The position numbers and the translations under genes are program-made. Source: Periplaneta americana (taxonomy: Eukaryota; Arthropoda; Insecta; Blattodea; Blattidae). From it: 64,000 bases of DNA. Numbering within the stretch: the first letter of the stretch is position 1; the number at the start of each line of letters is the position of its first letter. A model generated the notes under the pieces. That model was not told the DNA's origin and made no database searches. It saw only the letters and a list, made by a program, of their open reading frames with translations. Location of the stretch: positions 99,885,001 to 99,949,000 of the forward strand of contig NC_091117.1 of assembly GCF_040183065.1 (NCBI RefSeq), read 5' to 3'. Below, piece after piece: positions 1-13,795 of this stretch.

Positions 1-343
1 GCTTTTAACGCACAGACAACATTTCGCATCAATGCATCATCTTCAGGTCTCAAAGAAACGGAAATTAGAAGGGACAGAGTCTGGACTGTAAGGGGAACAA
101 AATTTCAAGAATTCCTTTGTTTAACGTGCAATGTTGTGGTCTGGCATTATCATGAAACAAATTCATAGCACTAGACATAACATCAGACCTATTTCTCTGA
201 ATTGTTTCCTTTAATTGTTGTGAAGTAAAGCAGTAATTTTATTGTTAAGTGTTACCGTTGTTCCACACTGTATGAACTCAAGGAGAAAAATTACATGTGT
301 TGCAAAACATGATATGCAAGAACTTAGTCGATCAAGATGCTAC

Positions 344-525
344 CACAGTCTAGTATATACAGTCGCGAAGCTCAATACATAGTAAATATGCAAACATTAG
401 ATAGTTGCTCACCATTAGGATCGCTAATATCGCCTCATTACAGGCAATGCAAAATAGTACCGTCACAGTCTATTGTTTCTAGCACCCTCAAAACTCAAGC
501 TTCGTGACTGTATGTAGTAGACTGT
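344..525. mobile_element. Short inverted-repeat element (MITE), 182 bp
   Basis: The two ends are inverted copies: ACAGTCTAGTATATACAGTC at the left pairs with the reverse complement of the stretch ending ACTGTATGTAGTAGACTGT at the right, continuing into TTCGTGAC/GTCGCGAA. Flanking 8-mers gatgctac (336-343) and gacgctac (526-533) match at 7 of 8 positions and look like a target duplication. There is no coding capacity. A lone relative of one terminus, around CTTCGCGACTGAATGTATAC, occurs near 3847-3866. The superfamily is uncertain; an 8-bp duplication would fit hAT. Confidence 0.6.
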
Positions 526-533
526 GACGCTAC

Positions 534-3500
534 TTTGGATCCTTTGTGACGAGACTGGATGTTTCCCTTCAGTGACGACAGGTTAATTTCAGGCATATGA
601 TGGTGCACTCATGTCACATTGCCAGTTACAGTGATTTTAAAAAACTAGTTTCTTTTTTTGTTAAAAACTGGAAGTGCATTAGAGAAGATGAAAAATATCC
701 CTCTTTGCTTCCGTTTATAAAACATTTGGGAACTCACAGTGCAATTGTAAAGAAACTCTTTGAATGAAATGCCTAATTCTGTGGCAATGTCTCTTATTAT
801 TCGTCTTCTGTCAGACTGAAATTATTTCTTCAGTCTTTGTTATGATTAGCATCTTTTGCAGTAACTGGGCTGCCAGTGCAATAAATCATTGTCTGTTCTT
901 TCTTTGGAGAACTTTCTGACCATTCCCTCAAATGTTACACACAAATTGCTCATACACTTTATCACTTGTATCTGCAATGAAATGTATTCAAACATGGGTG
1001 GAACATATCTCCTCAAATGCAAAGAATAAATCAAGATAAAGGAAATGACATTACCAGTTTATATTGGGAAGCAAGATGGCGAATGGAGTAATATCCAAGG
1101 CCAGCATTAGAAACCGACCAGACCTGACTGACTTACCTACCTTTATTAACTGCTTATGAATTTCGATGGGAGCAAATGTTTTACCATAAGAAAACAAACC
1201 ATATTGCAAATATCTATGTGGGACCATATTTCAAACTGTATCACCTTTAAACCACAGACTAGACATGCAACTGTGCTTGTCAGCAATGTTACTCAATTAC
1301 TCATAATATACTAGTTTCCACCTTGTGAAGTGACTAAACAGAAAGTGGCATGTTGCCGTTAGTAAAGGCTCAGTTGCCACATATGTAGATCATTTCTATT
1401 TCCCCTGTCTTATATTCTTTGCTTTCTTTTCATATTGAAACACTCAGGAGACTCCATGCTTCTTTTGGTCACAATGTCATTAACATTTTTACACTCGCAA
1501 TAACAGCAGCAATGATATAGCACACAAAACAACACACGAGGCCTGGCACCATAAGTTTGGCAACACTGTCCCAGCAAACAAGAGAATATCGCACCATGTT
1601 CGGTTGGCATTCTATTCCCAGTTTGTTCCTAGCACAGGAATTTTTCTATTCTAAACTCCAGTGAAAATTTACGTTCCCGCTCAATGTGACAATGCTGTAT
1701 AAGCTACTCCTCTAGGTCCGCATTCACCTCTCGCCTATAGAACTACTACCTGTTTCGTCACTTTAAAACATGGAAACTAGTATATCAGAACACAAGCAAT
1801 GTGAATACATAGGTAAACTAACTTTCCCTAAGCAGGTATAAAGTTATTTCGTATGGAAAATTAGTTTTTAAACAATTCTAATACAATTTTAATTTGACAC
1901 ACACTCATTTTATTTTATCTTCATTTACATTTTTTTCTTGTGTAGCAATTACACAATGTCAAATTATGTAGCTCACATATATCAACAATTCTGTTCAACA
2001 GAATAAAATGGAATTATATAAGTATACTGTCAATCCACTTCAAAAACTGGTAATAGTGACATATAATAGATATATACTGTAATCAAAGGAAAGTTAAAGA
2101 AAGATCTGTACAGTACATAATTTTCTAGGAAAAAAATTCTTAATTGCAATAGGTAAATCAATGCCAATGAAGATGGGATGTCAATTGATAACAATAATAC
2201 AGTCTATAATACTTAAGCGCTCTAACAGTTCTGAAATTATTACACAAGAAATATCAATACAAAACACATAAGAACTATTGCACTAAAGATCACCACCGTC
2301 TGTATGAGTGACAGAACTGGAATGCAACTGATTTTGCAATAATGAAAACATTTATCAAAAGAACTGAAAAACGAAACTCATGGAAACTTTTAGTACGAAA
2401 TGGACATAATATTATATGAAACGGTGATAACCCATTATCCTTAGAATATGTAGGATCAGTTCTGATTATTATTTTTTTCTTTTTTTATTGATAAGGCATA
2501 TTTGGTTTACAAATTGTAGGCCTACGTGTATTGCCAACTTAAAGTACTATATTACACATGAAAGATTTTCTTTAAAAAGAACACAAGTTATTATTTTTGT
2601 GAAAAACAACATGCTTCATTCTTGTGTGTGTTATGTGTAAACATAAACAAATACATTTATTATTTATCATTATGCTCGCAGTCTCTGCAGGGTTTTCTGG
2701 TTTTACAACTATATTCCCTCATGTATTGTTTGAAAAATTTTAATAGTGGTAATAACATGAACATATATAATAGTTTCTATTATTTTCTGAAATATTATAC
2801 ATTGAAATGAGAATAATTATAAGATGCTCGATTTCCTTTACATTACTACAAATTACAAAACTAGAAATTCGAAAGAAAACATTCTTGTACAAGGTTTCAG
2901 TATTGTCAGAAATACATTACACTACATTGTGTTTTGAAACATGCACGAAAATATGCAGTGGCAACATTCAGATTATGCATAGGCCGTGACTGTTTCAATA
3001 AACATTTACACAGGATAGATATTGCATAATCTCTTTCTTACAAGCCTTCTCTGTACTCTTAATGAAGATATGAATTCAGATCATCATCTTCACTATCCAA
3101 CTTTTAGTAATTTTCCAGTCTTGGTATGCAAGAGAGCAAATGACAACATTGTCAACTGCTGAACATTAGATATAATAACAAAAACACTGCATTATGATAA
3201 TTCTTCTGAATATACAGAGCTTCATTTATAAATCTTGTTTGCTCTCAAGATGTTTTATGTCTCAGCTACTAAATGTGCCACAGCTGATGGCACCCATACT
3301 TCAACTCCACTTCCTAAAACTTGTATAAAATTTTACCTTATAGAAGATGCTGGAAATGTCATCCTCCCTCAGCTAAACAGCCATTGTGTTGAGAAAACAC
3401 ACGGATCAATTAAACCTTCATTCACGGATTCAAAAAATCTACCACAATAACATACTCATGCTGATGGATCGCTTAGTTGTAAACAGTGGGTATTTGTAAG

Positions 3501-4817
3501 TCTGTAGGTTTCAAGTTTTAATAATTGTGTTGCCTTATGTGCAGAAAAAAGTGAAACCCCTCCCCCCTTTGCTGTGCTAATTTCTGGAGTGATTTTGTTG
3601 GTATATATTCAAGATTTGCGCCAATTTCATCTAGTTTTTCCTCTCTTAAAACTGTATCTTTTCGTCGTCTTTTTTGTTTTGGACTGAAGCAGTAGATTCA
3701 AATTTTTGCACTATTCAGTTCTGGGAGAAGACAAATGATTAAAAAAATGACTGAATAAATTCCGCATGCACACAATGAGCTGATTCTTATTTAAAATAAT
3801 ATTTACACAGAAAAATACGTGTTCTAGAATCAACTGTCTAGGCATCTTCGCGACTGAATGTATACTGCCATGAGACCATTAGGGAACAGATTCATACATT
3901 AGTTGTCGCCAATGGGAAGGAAGTGGAGTTGAGTCACATGGGAGTGATATGAGCAGTAGTAGAAATGATAAACACTGTGTGAACAGACAAGATTTATAAA
4001 TAAAGCCCTGTAACAATGGATGGAATTCTTCTAGGTTCAGTTTCAAATAGAACAGATTTGTTTTTACTCAAACATAATGTTATGAGAGAAAAATTAAATT
4101 ATAACTACATAAACATTTCTGACAAAAAGGAATACAGATTCTAAGATACTGAGAAGTTACAACAACAATGGTTAGAACAACTGGCAAAAACTGATGTAAG
4201 ATTAGTTCTTTCTCTGTCCAGCAATGAAGGATATATCAACTACATCATATCCATACAAAACATTTATCTATATATACTACCAGTACTATACTACTTTAAA
4301 GCATGGCTTTGTTAACACACAGCAATTCCACTGCTACTATCTATATTATCACAGTTATTCACATACAGTTCTTATTGGAAATTCTACAGACTACTATTAT
4401 TATTATACATTTTGGAGTTCAAAGTACTCTTTGCTCTATAACTTAATAGAAGACACAGTGTACACACTACTGTAAATTTTCTCATTATAACAAATGATTT
4501 ATCAAAGGGATTTCTAGAATATTTCTATAAATAGTTTTAAACTAAAATGCTGTAACATCAATGAATATGAATGATAAATATTTTGTCGCACTTTGATAGT
4601 ATTATTAACTGTATTAACTACTGTATGTGATTTTATGTGCATGTGGTCACTGAAACAATACTCATAAATGGTAGTATGAAGAGATAGTATTTTCTCCCTT
4701 GTGTTATAATATTTTTTAAATATTAAACACAAAATTAAACTATTTTATAATGTACAGTGTACACATATACTTTTCATGATATTTAGATCTACTGTAGAAA
4801 GAAAGAAACAAACAAAC
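534..4817. other. AT-rich non-coding stretch, nothing recognised
   Basis: No convincing gene was found. The ORFs here are at most about 83 codons, carry no recognisable motif and show no codon pattern. The only landmark is the lone MITE terminus near 3847-3866. Confidence 0.5.

Positions 4818-4860
<43 letters not shown>
4818..4860 (+). repeat. (GAAA)n microsatellite
   Basis: About ten uninterrupted GAAA units, preceded by imperfect GAAA/CAAA units from about 4798. Confidence 0.95.
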
Positions 4861-4861
<1 letters not shown>

Positions 4862-4998
4862 CTTAAAAATAACACTTTTAATTCACTTTGTAAAATTATA
4901 TTACTCTTTTTATTAATTTTATTTAGGTTATGTTGAAGGAATTCAGTCGTATGTTGGAAAAAGCAAGATTATGTCCTTTTTTAATTTTCCTTTATTAC

Positions 4999-5035
4999 TT
5001 GGTTATTTAACAACTCTGTATCAACTACGAGAATG
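4999..5035 (-). repeat. SINE tail fragment
   Basis: The stretch TTGGTTATTTAACAACTCTG followed by TATCAACTACGAG closely matches the ends of the longer SINE copies at 51208-51425 and 61956-62175. Only the tail remains. Confidence 0.5.
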
Positions 5036-5639
5036 TAATTATCACATGAAACATATTTTATTTACACATCTTGATTACACAACTTTTAACACTATATCAC
5101 TTCGGAATATATAGTTTATTGCTATTTTATTTATTTTTGTATAATAGACATTATTAATTAGTGTAATTTTGAACAAAATATGTTTCTGGAGAAAGTTTTC
5201 TAATGGAAGAGTTATGTGCATTATGCTATTATACAGTAATTTTTCAACATTAATAAATTGAGGGAGAAGGAAGTAGCATATGAAAATGTGATAAGCACTG
5301 TGTAACAACCTGTTTAGGAAGAAATCATTTAGTAAATTTTAATTAAGCCTTTGGAGAAAAGAAACATTATTTCTCTACAATTTAACAATTAATTTACTGA
5401 ATAATTATTTATGTTCGATTATACTGTAGGTTAAATACATATATTTGTCATATGAAATACCTGTACAAATGGAACGTCTTGGAACTGAAGTTATTGTTGT
5501 GCTGAGCAAGCATCTAAGAGAGGTAGTCTGGTGCTAAGTTACTCCTATTAAGTTCTGTACTGCTGGCAGTGAGATTATATAATTTAAATTACAGGCAAAT
5601 AAACTATGCTCACTATTGTTTAGATTTGAAAGATTGCAT

Positions 5640-6640
5640 TTCAACGAATGTACTAAGACCATGGAAACTCCAAACAAATTACCAAGGAAGGTAATACATT
5701 CACAAGACAAGTAAGTAGTGCAGTATATAATATATTGAAATTGTATAAAGAAGAAAAGAAGAAAGGTTTGTTGCCATTATAAAATTTTATTGAAAGGACT
5801 TCACGACTGTTTCTCAAATGTAAGGATAGTGACTAAAATTAGTGAAAGAACCTGTACAAGATGAAAGAATTGGACAAAGATTTGCTGTTCCTGGTAAGCG
5901 ACACTTGCAGAAGAAAACACTCAAAGCAGGCGAATTTTATAAATGTGTGTGATTAGAATAACTTACAATAAAGATTTTCAGAAAGTAAGGCCATAGGACA
6001 TGTTTTAATGGAGCATTACGACATAGTTACACACTGAGCATCTTATATGTGGACCCTAAAATTAAATGAAAATGGATCTAAAATGTCAATAGTGAAACAT
6101 TGATACATACACACTAGATGTAAGAGAGAACAAAAGTGCAGGACAGAGGACTATATTAGTTCATGGGGGAAAGAGTTGATACCACTGAATATATGGGGCT
6201 AGTTATCACTCAAGATCAAAATCTGTTGATTATCACGATTATTATCTGGTATGCTTTGGCAACCTCAGAATTTGAGGAAGCAATATAATAAAAAATAATA
6301 TACAAGAAATGGCTACAGAACTCTGACATATCTGGATATATAGTTATCCTTCATAACATCTTGTATCACACTATTAAAGAAAATTAGTGTCCCAACATAT
6401 CTTCTTCTTGTTAACAAAAATATACAATTTGAACTGGAAGTGATTGAAAGAGTAATACTGGAAACTGTAAAACGTAAATAAACTCGAACTTGTGTATACT
6501 GTAGACAGAATACTGAGAGACAATGATTTTAGTGTTCTGCAACTCCCACCATATCACTGTGATCTGAATCCAGAGTTATGAGTTAGATTGCATTATCTCA
6601 ATGTGAAAGTATGAGAACGTGATAAATTGATAAACATTTC
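5640..6640 (+). pseudogene. Decayed Tc1-like DDE transposase
   Basis: The best-preserved block is at about 6537-6575, where one frame reads LQLPPYHCDLNPEL. The motif PPYHCDLNPxE is typical of the last catalytic segment of a widespread insect DDE-superfamily endonuclease of the Tc1/mariner group. Upstream, about 6222-6270 reads SVDYHDYYLVCFGNL, resembling the D-Y-H-D-E-M segment of the same family. Many stops and frame changes separate the blocks, so it cannot make an active enzyme. I could not find its terminal repeats, so the limits given are approximate. The superfamily call rests on motif recall without an alignment. Confidence 0.55.
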
Positions 6641-6654
6641 CTAAGTAGCAGAAT

Positions 6655-6835
6655 TATATTAAATATCCTATCGCTTGCCTGCCGATCCAGAGCTGTGCTC
6701 GGGGCTCGGTTAGATTCCCACCTGGGTTGATTATCTGGTTGGTTTTTTCCGAGGTTTTCCCCAATTGTAAAGCAAATGTCAAGTAATCTATGGCGAATCC
6801 TCGACTTCACTTCATCTCGCCAAAAATGGTATAAC
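6655..6835 (+). mobile_element. tRNA-derived SINE
   Basis: A B-box-like segment GGTTAGATTCC lies near 6708, followed by the body GGTTGGTTTTTTCCGAGG, TTTTCCCCAATTGTAAAGC and CTATGGCGAATCCTCGAC. The same body is found reverse-complemented at 61956-62175. The order (tRNA-like head, conserved body) is that of a Pol III SINE on the plus strand. Confidence 0.7.
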
Positions 6836-7032
6836 TTTTGACATGTTCCACATGTAAAAGTTTCGATGCTAATGTAAGATCAATGGAATACAATAAATTA
6901 AATGAAAAAATAAAACTGAAACAGCTGAAAGAAATAATGTCGAAATAATGTCATATCAATAATCTTATGCAAATATTTGGTATTATCTTTCATGCACGAA
7001 TTAAAATGTCCATGCACTATCTGTATGTTTTT

Positions 7033-7033
<1 letters not shown>

Positions 7034-7075
<42 letters not shown>
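7034..7075 (+). repeat. (ATC)n microsatellite
   Basis: About 13 trinucleotide units. The Met-run and Ile-run ORFs over it are artefacts of the repeat. Confidence 0.95.
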
Positions 7076-7077
<2 letters not shown>

Positions 7078-7254
7078 GACAAGTATTAGACAGACTGGCC
7101 TGTTACGGTCTTGTTTTCTGTGCATATGTTTTGAGGTCTGCCAATGGATCTTTTTCCCCTTGGCCGATAATTTAAAATTTTTTTGAAATCTGTTCGAAGG
7201 CAATTTTAATTAAAAGAGAAATTGATACTGTACATACACATTTTCAGCACATCA

Positions 7255-7345
7255 TTAGTCAAACAGTTCGAGCATCAAATTGACATCCAATTGGTAACCC
7301 GGGTTATAATCTCAGTAGGTCTAAATGAAATTTGTGGTGGACAAA
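7255..7345 (+). mobile_element. SINE fragment, second family
   Basis: The segment ending AAATTTGTGGTGGACAAA matches the SINE at 27395-27560 (GGAATTTACGGTGGACAAA there). The B-box region is eroded (CCCGGGTTATAATCTC in place of GGGTTCGATCCCC). Confidence 0.5.
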
Positions 7346-7430
7346 AATCATCATAATCATAATACTGCAGACCACCTCTCATGGTTCACCAGGCAAAAAG
7401 TATATTTACAATTACAATGTGTTCCTCCTG

Positions 7431-7448
7431 GTGGGGGGGGGGGGGGGA
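7431..7448 (+). repeat. Poly-G tract
   Basis: An uninterrupted run of G residues after CCTGGT, broken only at the ACACTT that follows. Confidence 0.85.
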
Positions 7449-10400
7449 CACTTGGGAGAATGATGCAAGTCAAGTACTGCGACAAAGAACAAAAGAAACA
7501 TACCCAATTTCATACATGTTTTCAGGGCTATCGCTACTATAGTTTTAAATAACTTTTTCTTTACTAGCCGTCAAAAAATAACATTTTGATGGCATGATAT
7601 ATTGTAAGTATCAATTTTGCAGGATCTATTTGGAAAATTTATTGGAATATCACTCGTAAATAAACGAAAGACATAGCAATTTATGAAATAACTCGAAGTA
7701 ATTTGAATTTAAATTTAATGATGTCAAAAACACCCGGAACTACCAGTGTGGAAATTATATGGTATCTAAAAACAGAACATATTAGTGAGTCTAGAACAGA
7801 ATAAATGTTACGAGGTTTCAGACTTCTACAGTGACTGCAAAGTTCTGAGGTTTTCGTTACTTGTGTATTGAGATAAGATTTGTTTGACATTTTCTGTTTA
7901 CAGGTTCCACCTTCAGAGTCATATCACCCAAGATCTGGAAGAGTTTTTATTAACGAAGAAAGTGGTTTTATACTGCAGAAGTGATGAAGCTGATTTTGCA
8001 TGCTCTTAAAACTACTTAGTGAAATGATAGGAAAAGGCACAACAGTAATTTACATGGTTCACATTCTTAGATAAACATATTTGGAACTATTCTTAAAAAC
8101 AGAGTATGTAACTCATCCAGGTAGATCTTGGTCATTACAACCAGAATAACAGAACCTGTAAGCAGTTTCGAAACGGTGGACTGATCTGATAACAGTACAA
8201 AGTCGAAAAATCCAAAATTTGATTTACAGAAATAAATGCTGATTCACTAAATATTTCAAAACTTGTTAGAGTTCCTATGCTGTCAAACTAATCTAAATAT
8301 ATACAAGTAACATGAGTGCATCTTAGTTATGAGTATGCAGAATTTAAAACACTGTGACCAACATACAAGTAATTCTCAAATGTTTTAAAAATCTCACACA
8401 AATTATTATTAAAAAAATAACATTTGGATAAAACTAAAACAATACAAAATTTGAAGAGAGACAAGGTACGTAATTTTACAAGGAAATTCAATTCATTTAG
8501 AGGTAATGTATAAATGCGAGATGTACAGTATACAAACATTTTCTGTTTGACAGCACTCACAACTGTGGGATGTTTAATAACCGCAAATGTATACATATAC
8601 TCCGACTCCTACTTTGTTACAATATACAGCCTAATGTTCAGATTATCAAATATGTTGACAATTTTTTTAATTTACATATTAAGTAAGTAGTTCATGAAAC
8701 AATATTTCTCGTTTATTTTAAATTTAAAACATATTTGTATACTTTCACTAAATTCACATATCTCTCACCTATAAAGACAAATCCAAAAGTATGTATTTCA
8801 CTTACTTTAAGCAGTAACTGTACTTAGGTTATTTGGGACATTTAGTATAAATAGATTTCTTCATACTTTTAAACGTTAACATTTAAAAAAAGGTCATAAC
8901 TACAGCAATTAAAAATCTCTGTACATATACTATAACAATACAAATACTTCAATGACAAGATTGATGACTTGAATTGATGGCAACAAGGAATGAAAATTGG
9001 AAAAATCGCCTAATTTCCTTCACTTCACTACATAGAATATAAAAGAATTTTTAAATACATAGGATATTTAGGCCTGCAGTTAGCAAATAGATTAACACAG
9101 AGCTTGTATTAAGTTTACCATCACTTGGGTGTGCTTGACAGACAAGCAAGTTACCCTTGTGACGTATTCATAAGCAGGTACAGACTTCATAAACAGAACA
9201 CACTCCTTAGAATCAACTACTGAGATACAGTAACTCTGCCAGTGAGTTACATCTCGAGATCTTAGTATTGCGTAACTGTACTTGCTAATTCTTCCCCACA
9301 TCTGTGTCTCATAAAGATCTGGACGTAAACATAACAGTAGTGCCCCTGAAGTAAGAAGTACTCAGATAATGCTTGACTGTTTTAAATATCTGTTTAGGTC
9401 AATGTCTGTTTTAAAATTTCTGAAATTCGATGAAAGTGTGTGAATATAATGTTTGATGGTTGTTCACTGTATTGGAATATATCACATTCGAAAGGCACAA
9501 GAGAAAATTTATAACTGATTATTATGTTATGTAAATTTCTAAAGTAACAGTAACAGAATTTACTTATCTACTAACAAACATGCAAGTATTATTAGCTATG
9601 TCTTACTGAAAATATGTTAGTTGCAAATTTAGTTTCTTATATCAGTATAACTACATTGACGCAGAGTAAAATATTTAATATGCTTTGGTATTTAATGCTC
9701 TAGTAAAGTGGTTCCATGTAATGATAAATACGAGAAGAGAAAGTCTCAAATAACACTATCACATTACCTGGATTACATATATACACAAAACGCTATTTAC
9801 ATAAGGCTTATATTTATCATTTCACATTAAACTACATCTTCACTTTTTATTTTTTGATAATCTACGTCACTATCCCTTTCTGATGCCATTTAATGTTCTT
9901 ACTCTATTGGTTTATCACTATATTGCTGTTACATTGAGAAATAAATGTTTTCACCAATTTATAACTTACATATTTTCATCTTGTCTAATAGAATAAAGAA
10001 ATATGTTGCTGTCTAGTGCCTTGCATTTGGCAATGAAGCCATTAGCAGGAATAAAGAAATATAAATAAGGCACTTTTTCAACAACACTATTCTCAAAAGT
10101 TGCATGAATAAAAATATGAACAAAAAAGAATCCATACTTCTGAACTGATGCTGTGATGCATCTGCTAATCCATTAGATAGATCGTTGTAAAAATGTTGTA
10201 TTTCAACTATGTGTATTAGAGACAAAAGTTATTTTTTAATATATTGAACGTAAATGTATAATAAAAATTGTATGATTTCATAATTAATATGGTCAAAGCT
10301 TAAACTTATGTTTTTGAAATTGTAAAAGCTCTTTAACATTAAAATATATTTAAAAAGGTGTTCCCTTATTAAAACATTTGAAGTGTCTTACAAGAACAAC

Positions 10401-10665
10401 CATAACCAAAAGTTACATTTTGAAATAGACTGCCATATGATGGTTCATTTTAGACTCCATTCTCTGAACTGAACATTAATTGCCCGAAGAATTAATTTTA
10501 AATCGAATTTAATTTAAAAGTATTCAAAGACTACTATGGAAACTATTTTCTTTTCCTATTGAAAAAAAAAATTACCTTTTACTATGGCTGTTTTGCAAAA
10601 GACACTTCAATTCATATCCAGATATGGTTTGAGTTAATGATGTTGATGATTAGCAAGAGTATAAC
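7449..10665. other. AT-rich non-coding stretch, nothing recognised
   Basis: I see no gene, terminal repeat pair or microsatellite of note. ORFs are short and compositionally random. Confidence 0.5.
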
Positions 10666-10916
10666 TGAATCCTCTAGATTCAAAATACCCTAAAGACTCT
10701 TTTGTTCATAATTCAGTTATGTCCACATATTGCTTGCTAAGAATGAATTCTAACGATTTTTATAGTTTGAATTAAAAAAAAACACTGAATTTAAAGCAAA
10801 AAATTTATTAAAAGTCACTATTAGGTTGAAAATTTCCTCTATTTGCCATCAATTACTATCAAAAATCCTTTAATTTGTGAAAGTGGCTGTAGGGGATTTT
10901 GAATCTATAGGATTCA
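10666..10916. mobile_element. MITE with about 27-bp inverted ends
   Basis: Left end TGAATCCTCTAGATTCAAAA then TACCCTA; right end, reversed, TGAATCCTATAGATTCAAAA then TCCCCTA. Similarity fades inward. No clear target duplication was found, so the class is open. Confidence 0.6.
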
Positions 10917-12224
10917 ATTTACATGTTTTGTGAAGTATATGAATATGATAATCAATTACTGTGAATTCTTCCAGTCAACACAATTTCAGCGTAAATCTGA
11001 TGATTGAGCCTTTAAAATTTCATGATTAATTCATGAAAAGACAATAAAAATTATTAATTGCCACTAACTATCAAGTATGAAACAGACAATTAATATTACT
11101 AGTGTGACATGGCAAACAGCAGATTTAACTGCTTACAGTTAATCACAGTGTGATTAATACAACATTAGGCCTCCCATTTTATGTGACTATTCTATGAAAA
11201 TTTCTGTGCACTTGAAAATTATAATAATCCTTTAACGTAATGGCACATGTAATTAACAAACATTACAACACAGTATACACAAACTGAACCATAGAATGGT
11301 CTTACTTCTACTTACAATGTTACAAACACTACAAATTTCAGAGCAAGAATGCATAGAAATTATAGACTGGAAAGAGTACTGCATGGTCATTTCTTTCAAT
11401 CTAATTATAACTATAAGTCGTTTGATTCTCTCAATTACTTGTATCTCACATTAACAGAAATACTATTATTGCATTTCTACACGAATTAAATTGACTAAAT
11501 ACACTGTTAAAATTTTTAAAACTAATTGCTATAATATGTTTGCTGCTAATTTAATATTTAAGAACGAACTTGTTAAATGAACAGCGATTTTATGTAAAAT
11601 ATACATTGATGGAGATGTATACCTACGTAAAATTGATATTTATACGTACATTGGGCAGGTTTCATAATATCAGATGTACAAATTACATCTTAGAGCAACT
11701 ATGTGTTGAATTTGGAGTAACTCCTCCTTGCTTTGAGACAAGTGTGCTTGTTTCATACAAAATTGCGAATATGCAAGGTTCACTAAAATTAAACACAGAT
11801 ATTAACAAAATGGTACCAATAGTTCCTCATTTAAAACAATTTAATAACTTTGCTTCATATCTTATTTTAACTTCTTTGTGTATAATTAAATAAGTACTTA
11901 CTATAGTTAATAAATTTGAATACTATTATATAAGTACCAATTAAATTAATAAGAATGCATAATTAGAAGTCTTTGGAAAACATTATTCATATTTGATCAT
12001 CTTTCACATCCATAACAGGAATAAGATAATTGATTTGTTAAGTTTTAATAAACAAAGTTCAATATCTCATCTCTGCCAATTATGCTCTCAATAGGAATTT
12101 TTTGACATTAAGTACAACACTTATCATGTTGACAAATTTTTCAGTGCTTAGTATGAAAGTTAACACAACAATGTCAACCAACAAAAAATTATTTTAGATT
12201 TTAGGTGAACATAAACAATAATTG
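10917..12224. other. Non-coding stretch with a 107-codon chance ORF
   Basis: Nothing recognised. An ORF at 11570-11893 has no motif I know and sits in ordinary AT-rich sequence; I treat it as chance. Confidence 0.45.
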
Positions 12225-12228
12225 ACAT

Positions 12229-12470
12229 AGTTATGCAAAAGGGATCCAACCCACAGGTAGTAGGAACTGAGCTGTTAAGTCATGTAAGCTTTCCTTTTGT
12301 TATAAAATTAATTTACAAAAATTTTGAAGTATATTTTTTCTACAGTCATATCTGGTGTTGGGTTGTGTCATTTTCTGTATACCAGTAATGAATAAAGATC
12401 CTTCCCCTGCTTCCTAGTAGCATTATCTAAGAAATGACAATTTTGTATGTTGGTTCCCTTTTGCATAACT
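12229..12470. mobile_element. MITE, 242 bp, with 4-bp target duplication
   Basis: Inverted ends AGTTATGCAAAAGGGATCCA (left) and, reversed, AGTTATGCAAAAGGGAACCA (right). Both sides are flanked by acat (12225-12228 and 12471-12474). No coding sequence. Confidence 0.65.
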
Positions 12471-13424
12471 ACATCCAATTATAGTACAATTTCTCAAGTC
12501 AATATTGTAATAAAATTAGCGAGTCATATCAATCTTTAATTGTAATTTAAATGCTACTTTCACATATCGAGTAATAGGAAATTATAGCCTACAGACTTCA
12601 GGGAGGAAGAGTTAAAAAAAAAAAAAGTTATTTGACTGAGTGACTCCCAGTATCTCCAGATATGGACAACCAAGACTTCAATGGACTATGCTATTCTGAG
12701 ATAGAGGCAGCTATAAGATGGAATTCTTCATCCTTTATGGTAAGTCAGAATGATGACTAATCGAGTTGAATTTTAAAGAGGTTTTAATGATTCATTTAAA
12801 CCAGTGATCGTCACCTCGACTGAAAACAGGCATGGGCGCTCAGCTCTGCTTCCGTGCAGGGCAAGCGTGGATTACCTCATGCTCGGCGTTATACAACCCT
12901 ATCTCCTGTTCAGTAGCAGCTCTTGGTAGAAGCTAGCTACAATGTTGAATAGAAGTAGTAGGCTATGTCTCAACAGTCGTCAGGAATTTCATTCACAGTT
13001 TCAAGGGTTGAACGTATGATGTCAGATTTCAAGATTTTCATAGCCTAGCATTGGGAAAAATCGTTCTTTTTCTGGAACTTTTCCAAGAGTTTCGTTTCCA
13101 AGAAAGTACTAGTTTCAAAGAACAGTTCAGAAATAACAGCAATTATCTGACATAACGTAATAATCACCAAAATTTTATATTGTTTTGGAACTAGTTCCGT
13201 TTCCAAAAATCTTAGACCATAATGCAATTCGAACCATGACAGCTATTACAGTCAGGTGTAACAGTAATTTATACAAACCATAAAACTTCATAATGGCTTG
13301 ATCATTCCTCCTGTTAAATAAGGGATATTACTCCTACGTGATATTAGTCTCTAGTAAAGCTTCTTAATTTATTTGTAATAAACATTGAGATTAGTTGGGC
13401 TACATTTGCACTGTTGTTACCGTA

Positions 13425-13620
13425 GTCATTCATTCATAGTGTTCTGCCCAAGGGCAGGTATTTCACTGCAAATCCAGCATTCTCCAGTCTTTCTATTTTC
13501 TGCCTTCCTCTTAGTCTCCGCATATGATCCATATAATATCTTAATGTCGTCTATCATCTGATATCTTCTCCTGCCCCAAACTCTTCTCCTGTTCACCATT
13601 TCTTCTAGTGTATCCTTCAG
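13425..13620 (-). pseudogene. LINE 3'-end fragment
   Basis: On the minus strand the block reads RRVWGRRRYQMIDDIK, followed by a YGSYAETKRKAENRK segment. It is the same family as the LINE at 56570-59060, where RRVRGRRRYQMIDNI appears on the plus strand. Only the extreme 3' coding end is left. It is useful as an uninterrupted paralogue of the site where the other copy carries an insertion. Confidence 0.7.
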
Positions 13621-13722
13621 AAGGCAGTTATGGTACAATATACAAATTTTATAACACAATACAGTGCAGTATATAAATTTGTGTAATTTTTTTCATTTTA
13701 TATAGTAAAGCAGTGACTTTGA

Positions 13723-13795
<73 letters not shown>
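13723..13795 (+). repeat. (AAT)n microsatellite
   Basis: About 24 uninterrupted AAT units. Confidence 0.95.

Noticed and set aside
11570..11893. 107-codon plus-strand ORF
   Set aside because: No recognisable motif, AT-driven composition and no splice or promoter context; expected by chance in a 64-kb window.
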